From: Comamonadaceae bacterium
GTDB taxonomy: Bacteria > Pseudomonadota > Gammaproteobacteria > Burkholderiales > Burkholderiaceae_C
Direction of reading: 5' to 3'
Assembly: GCA_027484105.1 (NCBI GenBank)
Contig: JAIXUG010000005.1
Coordinates: 62,001-126,000 of the forward strand
DNA length: 64,000 bases
The notes beneath the pieces are model-generated. The model was not told where the DNA came from. It was given only the letters and a program-made list of their open reading frames with translations, and searched no databases. Numbering within the stretch: position 1 is the stretch's first letter; each line of letters starts with the position of its first letter. The translations under genes were made by a program, and so were the position numbers. Shown here piece after piece: positions 50,613-59,515 of this stretch.

Positions 50613-51602
50613 TTATTGGGGCTGGATGCCAAGTTCACCCACCATTTTTCGCATGGCCCGCTGTTGCGATGCGAAGAATTCGCGTGCAGCGGCAGGCGAG
50701 TCAGCACGATGATAGACGCCCATGTCATTGAGGCGGGTCGTCATCTCGGGTGTCAGCAGGATGCGGTTGACATCGGCACTGATTTTGTCAACCACTGAAG
50801 CGGGTGTGCCCGCTGGTGCAATGATCTGAAACCAACCCACCATATCAAAGCCCGGATAAGTCTCAGCCACCGTTGGAACGTCCAGACCGGGCATACGCTG
50901 CGCGGAGGTGACCGCCAGTGCCTTCACACGACCGCTGCGAATATGACTGATCAGACTGGGTACACCGTCAGCGGTCATCAGGACATCGCCAGCGAGCAGG
51001 CCTGCCAGGGCTGCAGGCGGCGCAGTGTAGGGAATGGGCGTCATGCCCATGCCACCAATCTTGTTCATCATTTCTGTCGCCAAGTGCGGCAGGGAGTTGG
51101 GTTGCGGTGCCGCAAAGTTGGCCTTACCAGGGTTGGCCTTGGAGAACCGGGCCAGGTCCTGCAGATTGTTGATGCCTGTGGATGGATTGGCCACCATCAC
51201 CAATGTGCTGGTACCAATCGTCGCCACGGAAGTCAGATCGGTATCCGGGTTGAACTGGGGATTTTTGTAAACCAGCGGGGTGATGGTGCCCATGGCTGCT
51301 GGAACGAAGCCTATGGTGTAGCCGTCGTTGGGCGAGCGCGCCAACGCCGACATGCCAGGGATCCCCCCCGCGCCAGGTCTGTTCTCTACCACCACACCTT
51401 GACCCCAGGCTTGACTCAGGCGCTCGCCCAAGAGACGGGCGATGACATCGGGCGCAGCACCAGCGCCTGCAGGAACGATCAACTTGACAGGCTTGTTGGG
51501 CCAATTTTGGGCCATGGCAGCAGTGCTCATCAGGGCCACGGTGGCCAGAGTGGCGGCGCCCAAGAACCGACGTGTCAGGGCGAGGCAAGGTCTCAATTGC
51601 AT
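50613..51602 (-). CDS. Bug/TTT family periplasmic substrate-binding protein
   Basis: NWPNKPVKLIVPAGAGAAPDVIARLLGERLSQAWGQGVVVENRPGAGGIPG. Confidence 0.93.
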   Translation of the reverse strand: MQLRPCLALTRRFLGAATLATVALMSTAAMAQNWPNKPVKLIVPAGAGAAPDVIARLLGERLSQAWGQGVVVENRPGAGGIPGMSALARSPNDGYTIGFVPAAMGTITPLVYKNPQFNPDTDLTSVATIGTSTLVMVANPSTGINNLQDLARFSKANPGKANFAAPQPNSLPHLATEMMNKIGGMGMTPIPYTAPPAALAGLLAGDVLMTADGVPSLISHIRSGRVKALAVTSAQRMPGLDVPTVAETYPGFDMVGWFQIIAPAGTPASVVDKISADVNRILLTPEMTTRLNDMGVYHRADSPAAAREFFASQQRAMRKMVGELGIQPQ

Positions 51603-51723
51603 GTGGGTCTCCAAGTGGTGGATGCCGCTTCAATGGAACGGTCTGAGGCGCAGTCTAGAACTTCTTGGGGTTCTCAAAGAGAGGGCAAAATATGCTGTCC
51701 GTTCACAAAAAGAGAACACGCTC

Positions 51724-52608
51724 ATGAAACTCAATCAACTTCGCGACCTGGTGGCCATCGTGGAGCATGGCAGTTTGCGTGGCGCTGCCAGGCACCTGAA
51801 CGTCGTCCAGTCAGGGCTGACCCGGAGCATCCGTAATTTGGAGCATGAGCTGGGCCATCCCATGTTTGAGCGCGATGCCCGTGGCATGGTTTTGACGCCC
51901 ATGGGTCGACTTTTTTACCAGCGTGCGAGCTCTGCCATCAACGAGCTCAGGAGAGCAGAAGAAGAAATAGCACAAGCTCAAGGTGGGGCCATGGGCACAG
52001 TGGTGGCGGGCCTGTCCATCATGCCGCATCTGGGCATGCTGCCTGGAGCGTTGGGGCCGTTTCGTCAACGCTATCCTGGCGTGACACTGAAGGTCATCGA
52101 GGGTCTTTACCCTGCCATTGAGCCTGGGCTGCGCAATGGAACCATCGATTTCTATTTGGGTGCGGCCTCGCAAGCAGCACCTGCACCAGGCTTGATCGCG
52201 GAGAAGCTTTTTGAAAACACGCGCATCGTTGTGGGCCGCAAAGGGCACCCGCTGGCGGCTGCCCGCTCTCTTAAGGATCTGTGCAATGCCGACTGGGCCA
52301 CGCCTTCGTTAGATGTCGTTGCCGCAGAGGACCTCAATGAGGTTTTTTCACGATTCAAGCTCGGCTTGCCACAGATCCGGCTTCAGGCGAATTCGGCCAT
52401 GTCGCTCTTGGTCGCGTTGGCGCACTCAGACTTGCTCACCATGCTGCCACGCCAGTGGGCCGAATTTGCATTAACGCAACATGCACTTCAGGTAATTTCT
52501 GTGCGTGAACATCTGACTGCACCCGACATTGTGTTTTTGAGAAGGGCCGACATGCCGCTGACACCGGCCGCAGAACACCTGAGTGACTTGCTCAAGCGCT
52601 ATGCTTGA
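51724..52608 (+). CDS. LysR family transcriptional regulator
   Basis: MKLNQLRDLVAIVEHGSLRGAARHLNVVQSGLTRSIRNLEHELGHPMFERDARGMVLT; internal start of the 51442..52608 ORF. Confidence 0.93.
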   Translation: MKLNQLRDLVAIVEHGSLRGAARHLNVVQSGLTRSIRNLEHELGHPMFERDARGMVLTPMGRLFYQRASSAINELRRAEEEIAQAQGGAMGTVVAGLSIMPHLGMLPGALGPFRQRYPGVTLKVIEGLYPAIEPGLRNGTIDFYLGAASQAAPAPGLIAEKLFENTRIVVGRKGHPLAAARSLKDLCNADWATPSLDVVAAEDLNEVFSRFKLGLPQIRLQANSAMSLLVALAHSDLLTMLPRQWAEFALTQHALQVISVREHLTAPDIVFLRRADMPLTPAAEHLSDLLKRYA

Positions 52609-53522
52609 AGGGCTCGTTGAGAGGCGCAAAATCTCACGAATTCAGCCAGTGGACTGGCCAGCGTTTCGTCCTCGGTTCCAAGCGCTGCCACTGCTGAAAA
52701 GTGGTTGTGTTCGGGCACCACGAGCCAATCCGGCTGGAAGCCATGCTGGGTTACAAGACGAGAGAACAATGCACCCGCTTGCACCTGCATCTGTGGCAGG
52801 TCACGCGCGGTTGTTGCCACCACCAGTGGAAAAGGCTTAGCGTCAATGCGCTCGAGGATGCTGGCTGCGGGCCAATCCGCGCGTTCGGCACCAAAATACG
52901 CATCGTTGCGCGGGTCAGGTGTCGGAATGCCCAATGGGCCGCGCGCCATGTGTTCGAGTTGCGCGTCATAAGGACCCGACAATAAGAATGCACCGGCGAT
53001 TTTCCAATCTTCAGGCTGAAAAGATCGGATCAACACCGCAGCTGCAACATGTGCGGCCCCAGCAGACTCACCCGCAAGAACGATAGACCCAGGGTCCCCT
53101 CCAAAACTTTCACACCGCTGCCGCAAGTGTTGGCAAGCAGCCACCACATCTTCGGCCCCCGACGGCCATTGCACTTCAGGCGCGAGACGGTAATTGGCCA
53201 ACACAGTGACAAAGCCTTGCCGCGCACCCCACCAACCCAAGTTGGCCCGGTCTGATTTATCGCCACGGATGAAACCGCCACCATGCAAAAAAAGCAGCAC
53301 AGGTCGGTTGTTGCCAGGGGTTTGTGGGAGATAAACATCCATTCGCTGGCGCGAGTGTGGGCCGTAAGCTTGGTTGGCGACGAGTTCAAGACCGGTTTTA
53401 TCCTGTTCGGCCAACCGGAGGCTGTAAAAAGCTTTGACCTCTGGCATGTTTGCATCGAAGCCCCAGCTACGCAACTGAGCAAGAACCTCAGGGCCGGGCC
53501 AATGAACAGGTAGACGATTCAT
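52599..53522 (-). CDS. Alpha/beta hydrolase (HSL-like esterase)
   Basis: VLLFLHGGGFIRGDKSD, IVLAGESAGAAHVAAAVL; 10-bp tail-to-tail overlap with LysR. Confidence 0.9.
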   Translation of the reverse strand: MNRLPVHWPGPEVLAQLRSWGFDANMPEVKAFYSLRLAEQDKTGLELVANQAYGPHSRQRMDVYLPQTPGNNRPVLLFLHGGGFIRGDKSDRANLGWWGARQGFVTVLANYRLAPEVQWPSGAEDVVAACQHLRQRCESFGGDPGSIVLAGESAGAAHVAAAVLIRSFQPEDWKIAGAFLLSGPYDAQLEHMARGPLGIPTPDPRNDAYFGAERADWPAASILERIDAKPFPLVVATTARDLPQMQVQAGALFSRLVTQHGFQPDWLVVPEHNHFSAVAALGTEDETLASPLAEFVRFCASQRALQA

Positions 53523-53703
53523 GACGTGATGTATTTGAACTGGAGAAAGTTTGCAAGGGCAAGCCCCGCTCGGAAGCATATGACATTTAACGATGATCAG
53601 AACAGGGTCTTGCGTGAATCGCCTAGCATTCAAATCCGCAGCGAGTACTTGTCGATGTGAAAAGGGCGTCGCACTGACGACCGCCCGTCGAACGGCGTCT
53701 GCT

Positions 53704-53826
53704 TAAAATCTGGGCCTCAGCACAGCCCGGTACGCTCGGCAACGCGGTGCTCGCCCTCCCCGCTTCTTGTGGGGGCACCAGGGGATTCGGCCGCGACTTG
53801 TTTCACCCCTAGCCCAGGACAAGTCC
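53704..53826 (+). other. Possible structured 5' leader of the 8-oxoguanine deaminase gene
   Basis: TAAAAT (53704-53709) then AGCAC/GTGCT (53719/53747), TCCCC/GGGGG (53757/53770), AGGGG/CCCCT (53780/53806). Confidence 0.3.
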
Positions 53827-55230
53827 ATGAGCACTTTGCTGATCCACCGCGCCCGCTGCATCGCCACGATGGACGATGCCAACACCGAACTCCAAGACGC
53901 CTCGCTCCTGATACGCGATGGCCACATCGAGCGCATCATCCCTGCCACCGAAAACACCGACGAACTGGTCAAGCAGGTGGATGAAGTGATCGACGCCCGC
54001 CGCCATGTGGTGGTGCCGGGGCTGATCAACACGCACCACCACATGTACCAGTCGCTCACGCGGGCGATACCGGGCGTGCAAAACGCCGAGCTGTTCAGTT
54101 GGCTGCAAGGCCTGTACCCCATCTGGGTCGGCCTCACGCCCGAAATGGTGCGGGTGTCGGGCCAAGTGGCCATGGCCGAACTGCTGCTGAGTGGCTGCAC
54201 CACCAGCAGTGACCATCTGTACATCTACCCGAACGGCGTGCGGCTGGACGACAGCATCGAAGCGGCGCACACCATGGGCATGCGCTTCACGGCCACGCGT
54301 GGCAGCATGAGCGTGGGGCAGTCGCAAGGCGGCCTGCCCCCCGACAGCGTGGTCGAACAAGAACCCGCCATTCTGAAAGAAACCCAGCGCCTGATTGAAA
54401 GGTGGCACGACGCCAGTTACGGGTCCATGACACATGTGGCCGTGGCCCCTTGCTCGCCCTTCAGCGTCAGCCAGGACCTGATGAGGGAATCTGCCAAGCT
54501 GGCCCGCGCCCACGGCGTGCGCCTGCACACCCACCTGGCCGAAAACGACCACGATGTCGCGTACACGAAAGAAAAGTTCAACTGCACACCCGCGCAATAC
54601 GCCGAGGATTTGGGTTGGGTCGGCCACGACGTGTGGCACGCCCATGGTGTGAAGCTGGACGACGAAGGCACCTATTTGTTTGCCCGCACGCGCACCGGCA
54701 TTGCCCACTGCCCCTGCAGCAACATGCGCCTGGCCAGCGGCATCTTGCCCCTGCGCAAAATGCTGGACGCGGGCGTGCCCATTGGCCTGGGCGTGGACGG
54801 CAGCGCCAGCAACGACGCGGCACATTTGCTGAACGAAGCGCGCCAGGCCATGCTGCTGGCGCGAGTGGGCCGCGCCTTGGAGCCGTTTGGTTGTGACCAT
54901 GGCCCCGCCGAGATGACACCCCGCGACGCCCTGCGCCTGGCCACACGCGGCGGCGCCGAAGTGCTGGGCCGCGCCCAAGAACTGGGGCAAATCAAAGAAG
55001 GCTTTTGCGCCGACATCGCGATGTTCCGCACCGACACCCTCAGCATGGCGGGCGGCGCGGTGCATGACCCGGTGGGGGCGCTGCTGCTGTGCGCCAGCGA
55101 CAACGCCGACTACACCATCGTCAACGGGCGCGTGGTGGTGCGCCAAGGCGAAATTGCGACGGTGGACATGGGCCCACTGATTGAGCGGCACAACCAGTTG
55201 GCGATGCAGCTGGCGCTGGGGGCAGTTTGA
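53827..55230 (+). CDS. 8-oxoguanine deaminase-like amidohydrolase (atrazine chlorohydrolase/TrzN family)
   Basis: PGLINTHHHMYQSLTRAIPGVQNAELFSWLQGLYPIW; HTHLAENDHDV; WHAHGVKLDDEG; GLGVDGSASNDAAHLLNEARQAMLL. Confidence 0.88.
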   Translation: MSTLLIHRARCIATMDDANTELQDASLLIRDGHIERIIPATENTDELVKQVDEVIDARRHVVVPGLINTHHHMYQSLTRAIPGVQNAELFSWLQGLYPIWVGLTPEMVRVSGQVAMAELLLSGCTTSSDHLYIYPNGVRLDDSIEAAHTMGMRFTATRGSMSVGQSQGGLPPDSVVEQEPAILKETQRLIERWHDASYGSMTHVAVAPCSPFSVSQDLMRESAKLARAHGVRLHTHLAENDHDVAYTKEKFNCTPAQYAEDLGWVGHDVWHAHGVKLDDEGTYLFARTRTGIAHCPCSNMRLASGILPLRKMLDAGVPIGLGVDGSASNDAAHLLNEARQAMLLARVGRALEPFGCDHGPAEMTPRDALRLATRGGAEVLGRAQELGQIKEGFCADIAMFRTDTLSMAGGAVHDPVGALLLCASDNADYTIVNGRVVVRQGEIATVDMGPLIERHNQLAMQLALGAV

Positions 55231-55250
55231 AAAACCAAACTCTGGATGCC

Positions 55251-55260
55251 TTTAGCTAAA
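55251..55260. promoter_or_regulatory. Candidate antitoxin operator, perfect palindrome TTTAGCTAAA
   Basis: 10-bp palindrome overlapping TAAAAT, 24 nt before the antitoxin ATG (55285). Confidence 0.35.
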
Positions 55261-55284
55261 ATAGCCAAGCACCTGGAGCACGCC

Positions 55285-55554
55285 ATGCAAATCACCGCCA
55301 CCGAAGCCAAAAACCGTTTTGGCAGCATTTGCGCCCTCGCCAAGCGCGAGCCTGTGTTTGTTGAGAAAGCAGGCCAAATTGACACCGTGATTCTCTCGGC
55401 AGACCAGTACCGGGCTTTGCAAGCCAACCAAAACTCGACCAGTCTGGCAGCGCGCAAAAAAAAGTTTGAAACTGAATTTGGCGATTGGATTGCCGCACAA
55501 AACACTTGGGTAGAAAAGCAAGGCATCCCTGGTGCCGACTTGCGGCCTTGGTAA
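55285..55554 (+). CDS. Type II antitoxin, Phd/YefM family
   Basis: MQITATEAKNRFGSICALAKREPVFVEKAGQIDTVILSADQYRAL; Phd/YefM N-terminal fold pattern. Confidence 0.85.
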   Translation: MQITATEAKNRFGSICALAKREPVFVEKAGQIDTVILSADQYRALQANQNSTSLAARKKKFETEFGDWIAAQNTWVEKQGIPGADLRPW

Positions 55555-55560
55555 ACCGCG

Positions 55561-55875
55561 ATGGCGCAGTTTGATGTTTACGCCAATCCCAGCGAGAGCG
55601 CTGCCCACGGCATTCCCTATGTGGTGGTGGTCCAAAGCAACTTGCTCGATGCATTGGCCACACGCATGACCATTCCTTTGGCCACTGTGGAGTTTGCCAA
55701 AAAGTCACCTGACAAACTTTGCCCCCTGGTCACAGTCAACGGCCAGCGCCTGCGCGCACTGGCCCACTACACAGCACCCCTACCCACGCGCAAGTTGCGG
55801 CAAGTGGTGGGCAATTTGGCACCGCACGCCAGCACACTCATGGCGGCCATGGACGCCGTCATTTCAGGGGTTTAA
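55561..55875 (+). CDS. CcdB family toxin
   Basis: MAQFDVYANPSESAAHGIPYVVVVQSNLLDALATRMTIPLATV...; C-terminal AAMDAVISGV resembles the CcdB tail. Confidence 0.87.
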   Translation: MAQFDVYANPSESAAHGIPYVVVVQSNLLDALATRMTIPLATVEFAKKSPDKLCPLVTVNGQRLRALAHYTAPLPTRKLRQVVGNLAPHASTLMAAMDAVISGV

Positions 55876-55883
55876 CTTCTTTC

Positions 55884-56489
55884 ATGCACCGCACCATTTT
55901 TGACACCCCCGTCGTCAACACCGCCTTGCGCGGTCTCTCGTTGGCATTTCTCAAAGTCACAGGCTGGAAGGTCGAGGGCAGCTTGCCTGCCGGTGTCACC
56001 AAATGCGTGGTCATTGCAGCGCCGCACACCAGCAATTGGGATCTGCCCTACACCCTGATGGTGGCGTATGTGTTGCGCTTGCAGATTTACTGGATGGGCA
56101 AAAGCAGCATCTTCTCGTTTCCATTTGGTCCGGTCATGCGCTGGCTGGGCGGCATTGCCGTCAACCGTTCGCAAGCGTCCAACTTGGTGGACTCCTGCGC
56201 CCAAGCATTGGTCCAAGCCGAAGGTTCGGTGCACCTGGTGGTGCCCCCCGAAGGCACGCGCAGCAAAACGCGCTATTGGAAAACCGGCTTTTATTACATC
56301 GCGCTGCAAGCGCAGGTGCCCATCGTGATGGCCTACATGGACTATTCGCGCAAACTCAGCGGCCTGGGCCCGCTGTTCTACCCCACGGGCGACATCGAGA
56401 AAGACATGGTCGCCATCAAGGCGTTTTATGCGCCCTTCAAGGGCAAGAACGCCGATCAGTTTGAAACACCGCCGGACAAACCCGCTTGA
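55884..56489 (+). CDS. 1-acyl-sn-glycerol-3-phosphate acyltransferase family (PlsC domain)
   Basis: VVIAAPHTSNWDLPYTLMVAYVLRLQIYWMGKSSIF; VVPPEGTRSKTRYWKTGFYYIAL. Confidence 0.9.
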   Translation: MHRTIFDTPVVNTALRGLSLAFLKVTGWKVEGSLPAGVTKCVVIAAPHTSNWDLPYTLMVAYVLRLQIYWMGKSSIFSFPFGPVMRWLGGIAVNRSQASNLVDSCAQALVQAEGSVHLVVPPEGTRSKTRYWKTGFYYIALQAQVPIVMAYMDYSRKLSGLGPLFYPTGDIEKDMVAIKAFYAPFKGKNADQFETPPDKPA

Positions 56490-56490
56490 A

Positions 56491-56517
56491 CTGCGGCAGG
56501 GCTGGGGGCTGCCGCAG
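56491..56517. terminator. Hairpin between convergent genes, possible shared terminator
   Basis: CTGCGGCAG ... CTGCCGCAG 9-bp stem; no clear T tract. Confidence 0.4.
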
Positions 56518-56568
56518 CAGGATGGGTGACGGCAGCTCGGCGTGAACCGAACAAGCCTGTCCAGCCCA

Positions 56569-57780
56569 TCAGTCCAGCTTCGCCCCCGCCACAAACCAGC
56601 GCCCGATCATCGCGCGTTCTTCTTCGGTCATGCCGGTGGCGTTGCCCATGGGCATTTGTTTGGTCACCGCCACCTGCTGGTAGACGTTTTGCGCGTGCTG
56701 CTTGAGCTGTTCAGGGCTGTCCAGACGCACGTTTTTCATCTGCACCTGCGCGTTGTGGCAACTCAGGCAATGCTTGTCCACCAGCACCTGCACCTGGGCA
56801 AAGCTCACAGGTGCCGCCGGGGCAGCCGAGGCCACGGGGGCAGCAGGCTTGAGGGCCACGATCACGCCCAAAATCATCACCACGCCCACGGCCGCAAAAG
56901 GCCAGGGGTTCGCAGCGCGGCCCAGGTGGAAGGCATGGCGCTGCACAAAGAACTGGCGAATCAAGGCACCGGCCAGCATCATCACAAACAGCAGCACCCA
57001 GCGGTGCTCGTGCGTGTACAAAAAGCTGTAGTGGTTGCTCAGCATCGCAAAGATGACGGGCAGCGTGAAATAGGTGTTGTGCACGCTGCGCTGCTTGCCG
57101 CGCTTGCCGTGGATGGCCAGGGCGTTGGCGTCATACGTTTCGCCTGAGGTCATGGCGGCCACCACTTTGCGCTGGCCGGGAATGATCCAGAAGAACACGT
57201 TGGCGCTCATGGCGGTGGCGATCATCGCGCCCACCAACAAGAAGGCGGCACGGCCCGCAAACAGCTCGTTGGCCAGCCACGACGAGAAGGCCACCACCAC
57301 GATCATCAGGCCCGCCACGATCAGCTCGCCGTTTTCGCGGAAACCAAAGACGCGGCAAATGATGTCGTACACGTACCAAAAGGCGACCAGCATGCCCACA
57401 GCGGCCGTGCCTGCCATCACGGGCGTCCAGTCCATCAGGGACTTGTCGATCAAGAAAGTGCCCGCGTTGTAGAGGTACATCACGGTGAAGAGCGCAAAGC
57501 CGCTCAACCAGGTGGAGTAACTCTCCCAATAAAACCAATGCAGTTTGGTGTGGATTTTTTTGGGGGCCACCATGTATTTTTGGGGGTTGTAAAAACCGCC
57601 GCCGTGCACCGCCCACATCGCGCCACCCACGCCTTTTTCCAGCAGATCGGGTGAATTGGGTTTTTGCAGGTTGTTGTCCAGAAAGACAAAGTAAAACGAG
57701 GAGCCAATCCAGGCGATGGCGGTGATGACATGCACCCATCGCAGCAACAAATTGGCCCATTCCAACAAATACGGTTCCAT
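56569..57780 (-). CDS. puuD: Membrane urate oxidase PuuD (urate hydroxylase) with C-terminal cytochrome c domain
   Basis: MEPYLLEWANLLLRWVHVITAIAWIGSSFYFVFLDNNL; multi-TM; C-terminal HCLSCHNAQVQMKNV (CxxCH). Confidence 0.9.
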   Translation of the reverse strand: MEPYLLEWANLLLRWVHVITAIAWIGSSFYFVFLDNNLQKPNSPDLLEKGVGGAMWAVHGGGFYNPQKYMVAPKKIHTKLHWFYWESYSTWLSGFALFTVMYLYNAGTFLIDKSLMDWTPVMAGTAAVGMLVAFWYVYDIICRVFGFRENGELIVAGLMIVVVAFSSWLANELFAGRAAFLLVGAMIATAMSANVFFWIIPGQRKVVAAMTSGETYDANALAIHGKRGKQRSVHNTYFTLPVIFAMLSNHYSFLYTHEHRWVLLFVMMLAGALIRQFFVQRHAFHLGRAANPWPFAAVGVVMILGVIVALKPAAPVASAAPAAPVSFAQVQVLVDKHCLSCHNAQVQMKNVRLDSPEQLKQHAQNVYQQVAVTKQMPMGNATGMTEEERAMIGRWFVAGAKLD

Positions 57781-57988
57781 GCAGGATTCTCCAACCCTCT
57801 CACCACCGCGGGCCCTGTGAGCGGGTATTCGGTCGCGAACATGAACTTGAGAGTTCTTGCGCCGCTGCGACCAGTGCACCGAAGTGTATACAGTTTAAGG
57901 TCGCTGATCCAGTTTTTCTCCGTGAAGGGGATCAGGGAAAACCAGCAAAACACCGCCAAGCCGGCGAACCAGACACCTGCTCAGGCCT

Positions 57989-58798
57989 TCACAGCGTTTG
58001 CAGGAGTTGTGCCGCCACCGCCACGGCGATGACTTCGGGCTCCTTGCCGGTGATCCCCGGCACGCCGATCGGGCAGGTGATGTGCGCGATTTCTTCGGCA
58101 CTGAACCCACGGTCTTCCAGTCGGTGCCGGAAGGTGGCCCATTTGGTGTGGCTGCCGATCAGGCCTACAAAGGGCAAGTCGCCCTGTTCCCGCTGACGTT
58201 TCAAACACGCGATCACGATGTCCAGGTCTTCAGCGTGGCTGAAGCTCATGACCAACACCCGGCTGCCCGCGTCCAGATCGGCCACGGCCGCATGCACCGG
58301 GTTGGAATGCTCGCAGGCCACGTCCTCGGGCACATCGCTGGGAAAAATCTCGTCGCGGCTGTCCACCCAACGCACAGCAAAGGGCAAGGGAGCCAGCGTG
58401 TGCACCAGGGCCTTGCCCACATGCCCCCCACCAAACAGCGCCAGCGGGGTGCGCGGTGGCACCAGTTGCGTGCGCAAACGCGGCACATCGGCAGCACTGA
58501 CCTGCTCAAACGACAACTCGACCACGCCACCGCAACATTGCCCCAAGCTGGGCCCGAGCACCTGACGCAAATGCCTGGGCACAGCATGCCCGGACAGCAA
58601 CTGGCGGGCATGCGCCAGTGCCTGAAACTCCAGGTGTCCGCCGCCAATCGTGCCCGATTCACCTTGGGCGAACACCAGCATGGGCGTGCCGGGACCTCTG
58701 GGAACAGACCCCTGGCTTGCCACCACCGTCACCAGCACAGCCGACTCTTGCTGCAAGCGACGCCAGGCCGCAATCATCCAGTTCACTTTTGTATCCAA
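57989..58798 (-). CDS. xdhC: Xanthine dehydrogenase accessory protein XdhC
   Basis: VTVVASQGSVPRGPGTPMLVFAQGESGTIGGGHLEFQAL; LALFGGGHVGKALVHTLAPLPFAVRWVDSRDEIFP; FVGLIGSHTKWATFRHRL. Confidence 0.94.
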   Translation of the reverse strand: MDTKVNWMIAAWRRLQQESAVLVTVVASQGSVPRGPGTPMLVFAQGESGTIGGGHLEFQALAHARQLLSGHAVPRHLRQVLGPSLGQCCGGVVELSFEQVSAADVPRLRTQLVPPRTPLALFGGGHVGKALVHTLAPLPFAVRWVDSRDEIFPSDVPEDVACEHSNPVHAAVADLDAGSRVLVMSFSHAEDLDIVIACLKRQREQGDLPFVGLIGSHTKWATFRHRLEDRGFSAEEIAHITCPIGVPGITGKEPEVIAVAVAAQLLQTL

Positions 58799-58884
58799 TC
58801 ATCCATCAGGTACTCGCCAAGCTCGACGGCCAATGACACAATCGCCCCGACAGGCGCTGAGTATGCCAAGGAGTTGCATCGTTC

Positions 58885-59475
58885 ATGACACATCAGGCAC
58901 GAACAAAACACAGTTTAAGTGTCCGCATCGGCATGTCGCTGGGGGCCGTGGGCCTGACATGGTTGAGTGGTTGCAGCACGCCACCTGCGCCAGTCCAGCA
59001 AGCCGTCACCGTGCCAGCACAGCCACAGGTCTTGCCAGAGCCGCCACGCCCCCACGTGCCCATGCCCGAACGCCTGATTCCTGAACGCCAGATTTCCGAA
59101 CGTCCAGCATTCATCCCGCCATCGAACGTCAAACAATCCTTGGCACGCAATGCCAAAGAATACCGACGAGATGCCGCCACCCATTTGTATGCCCAACACC
59201 AACAGCGCATCTTCAAAGGCCGCTTACCCCCCATGCTGGAGGCGGTGGGGGTGATCAATGTCGACATCGACCAACGGGGCGGCGTGAGAGCCATTCGCTG
59301 GCAAAGAGCCCCCAAACACGCCCCGCAGGTCATGCGCGAAATTGAAAGAATGGTCAGAGCCGCTGCGCCCTACCCGGCGCCCCTGCACATGAGCCAGGTG
59401 ACCTACACCGACGTGTGGCTGTGGCACAAAAGCGGCAAGTTCCAGCTCGACACCCTGACCGAAGGTCAGGACTGA
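58885..59475 (+). CDS. Putative lipoprotein with TonB-C-terminal-like domain, unknown function
   Basis: Lipobox-like LTWLSGCSTPPAPVQ; Pro-rich linker; VINVDIDQRGGVRAIRWQRAPKHAPQVMREIERMVRAAAPYPAPLH. Confidence 0.65.
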   Translation: MTHQARTKHSLSVRIGMSLGAVGLTWLSGCSTPPAPVQQAVTVPAQPQVLPEPPRPHVPMPERLIPERQISERPAFIPPSNVKQSLARNAKEYRRDAATHLYAQHQQRIFKGRLPPMLEAVGVINVDIDQRGGVRAIRWQRAPKHAPQVMREIERMVRAAAPYPAPLHMSQVTYTDVWLWHKSGKFQLDTLTEGQD

Positions 59476-59490
59476 GAACACGCACAGCAG

Positions 59491-59511
59491 CCAGCCCCTG
59501 CAAAGGGCTGG
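59491..59511. terminator. Hairpin between convergent genes, possible terminator
   Basis: CCAGCCC-ctgcaaa-GGGCTGG; no T tract. Confidence 0.4.
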
Positions 59512-59515
59512 CGTC

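Noticed and set aside
53233-53522. Small plus-strand ORFs opposite the HSL-like esterase
   Set aside because: Antisense frames without domain signal; the esterase on the minus strand explains the region.
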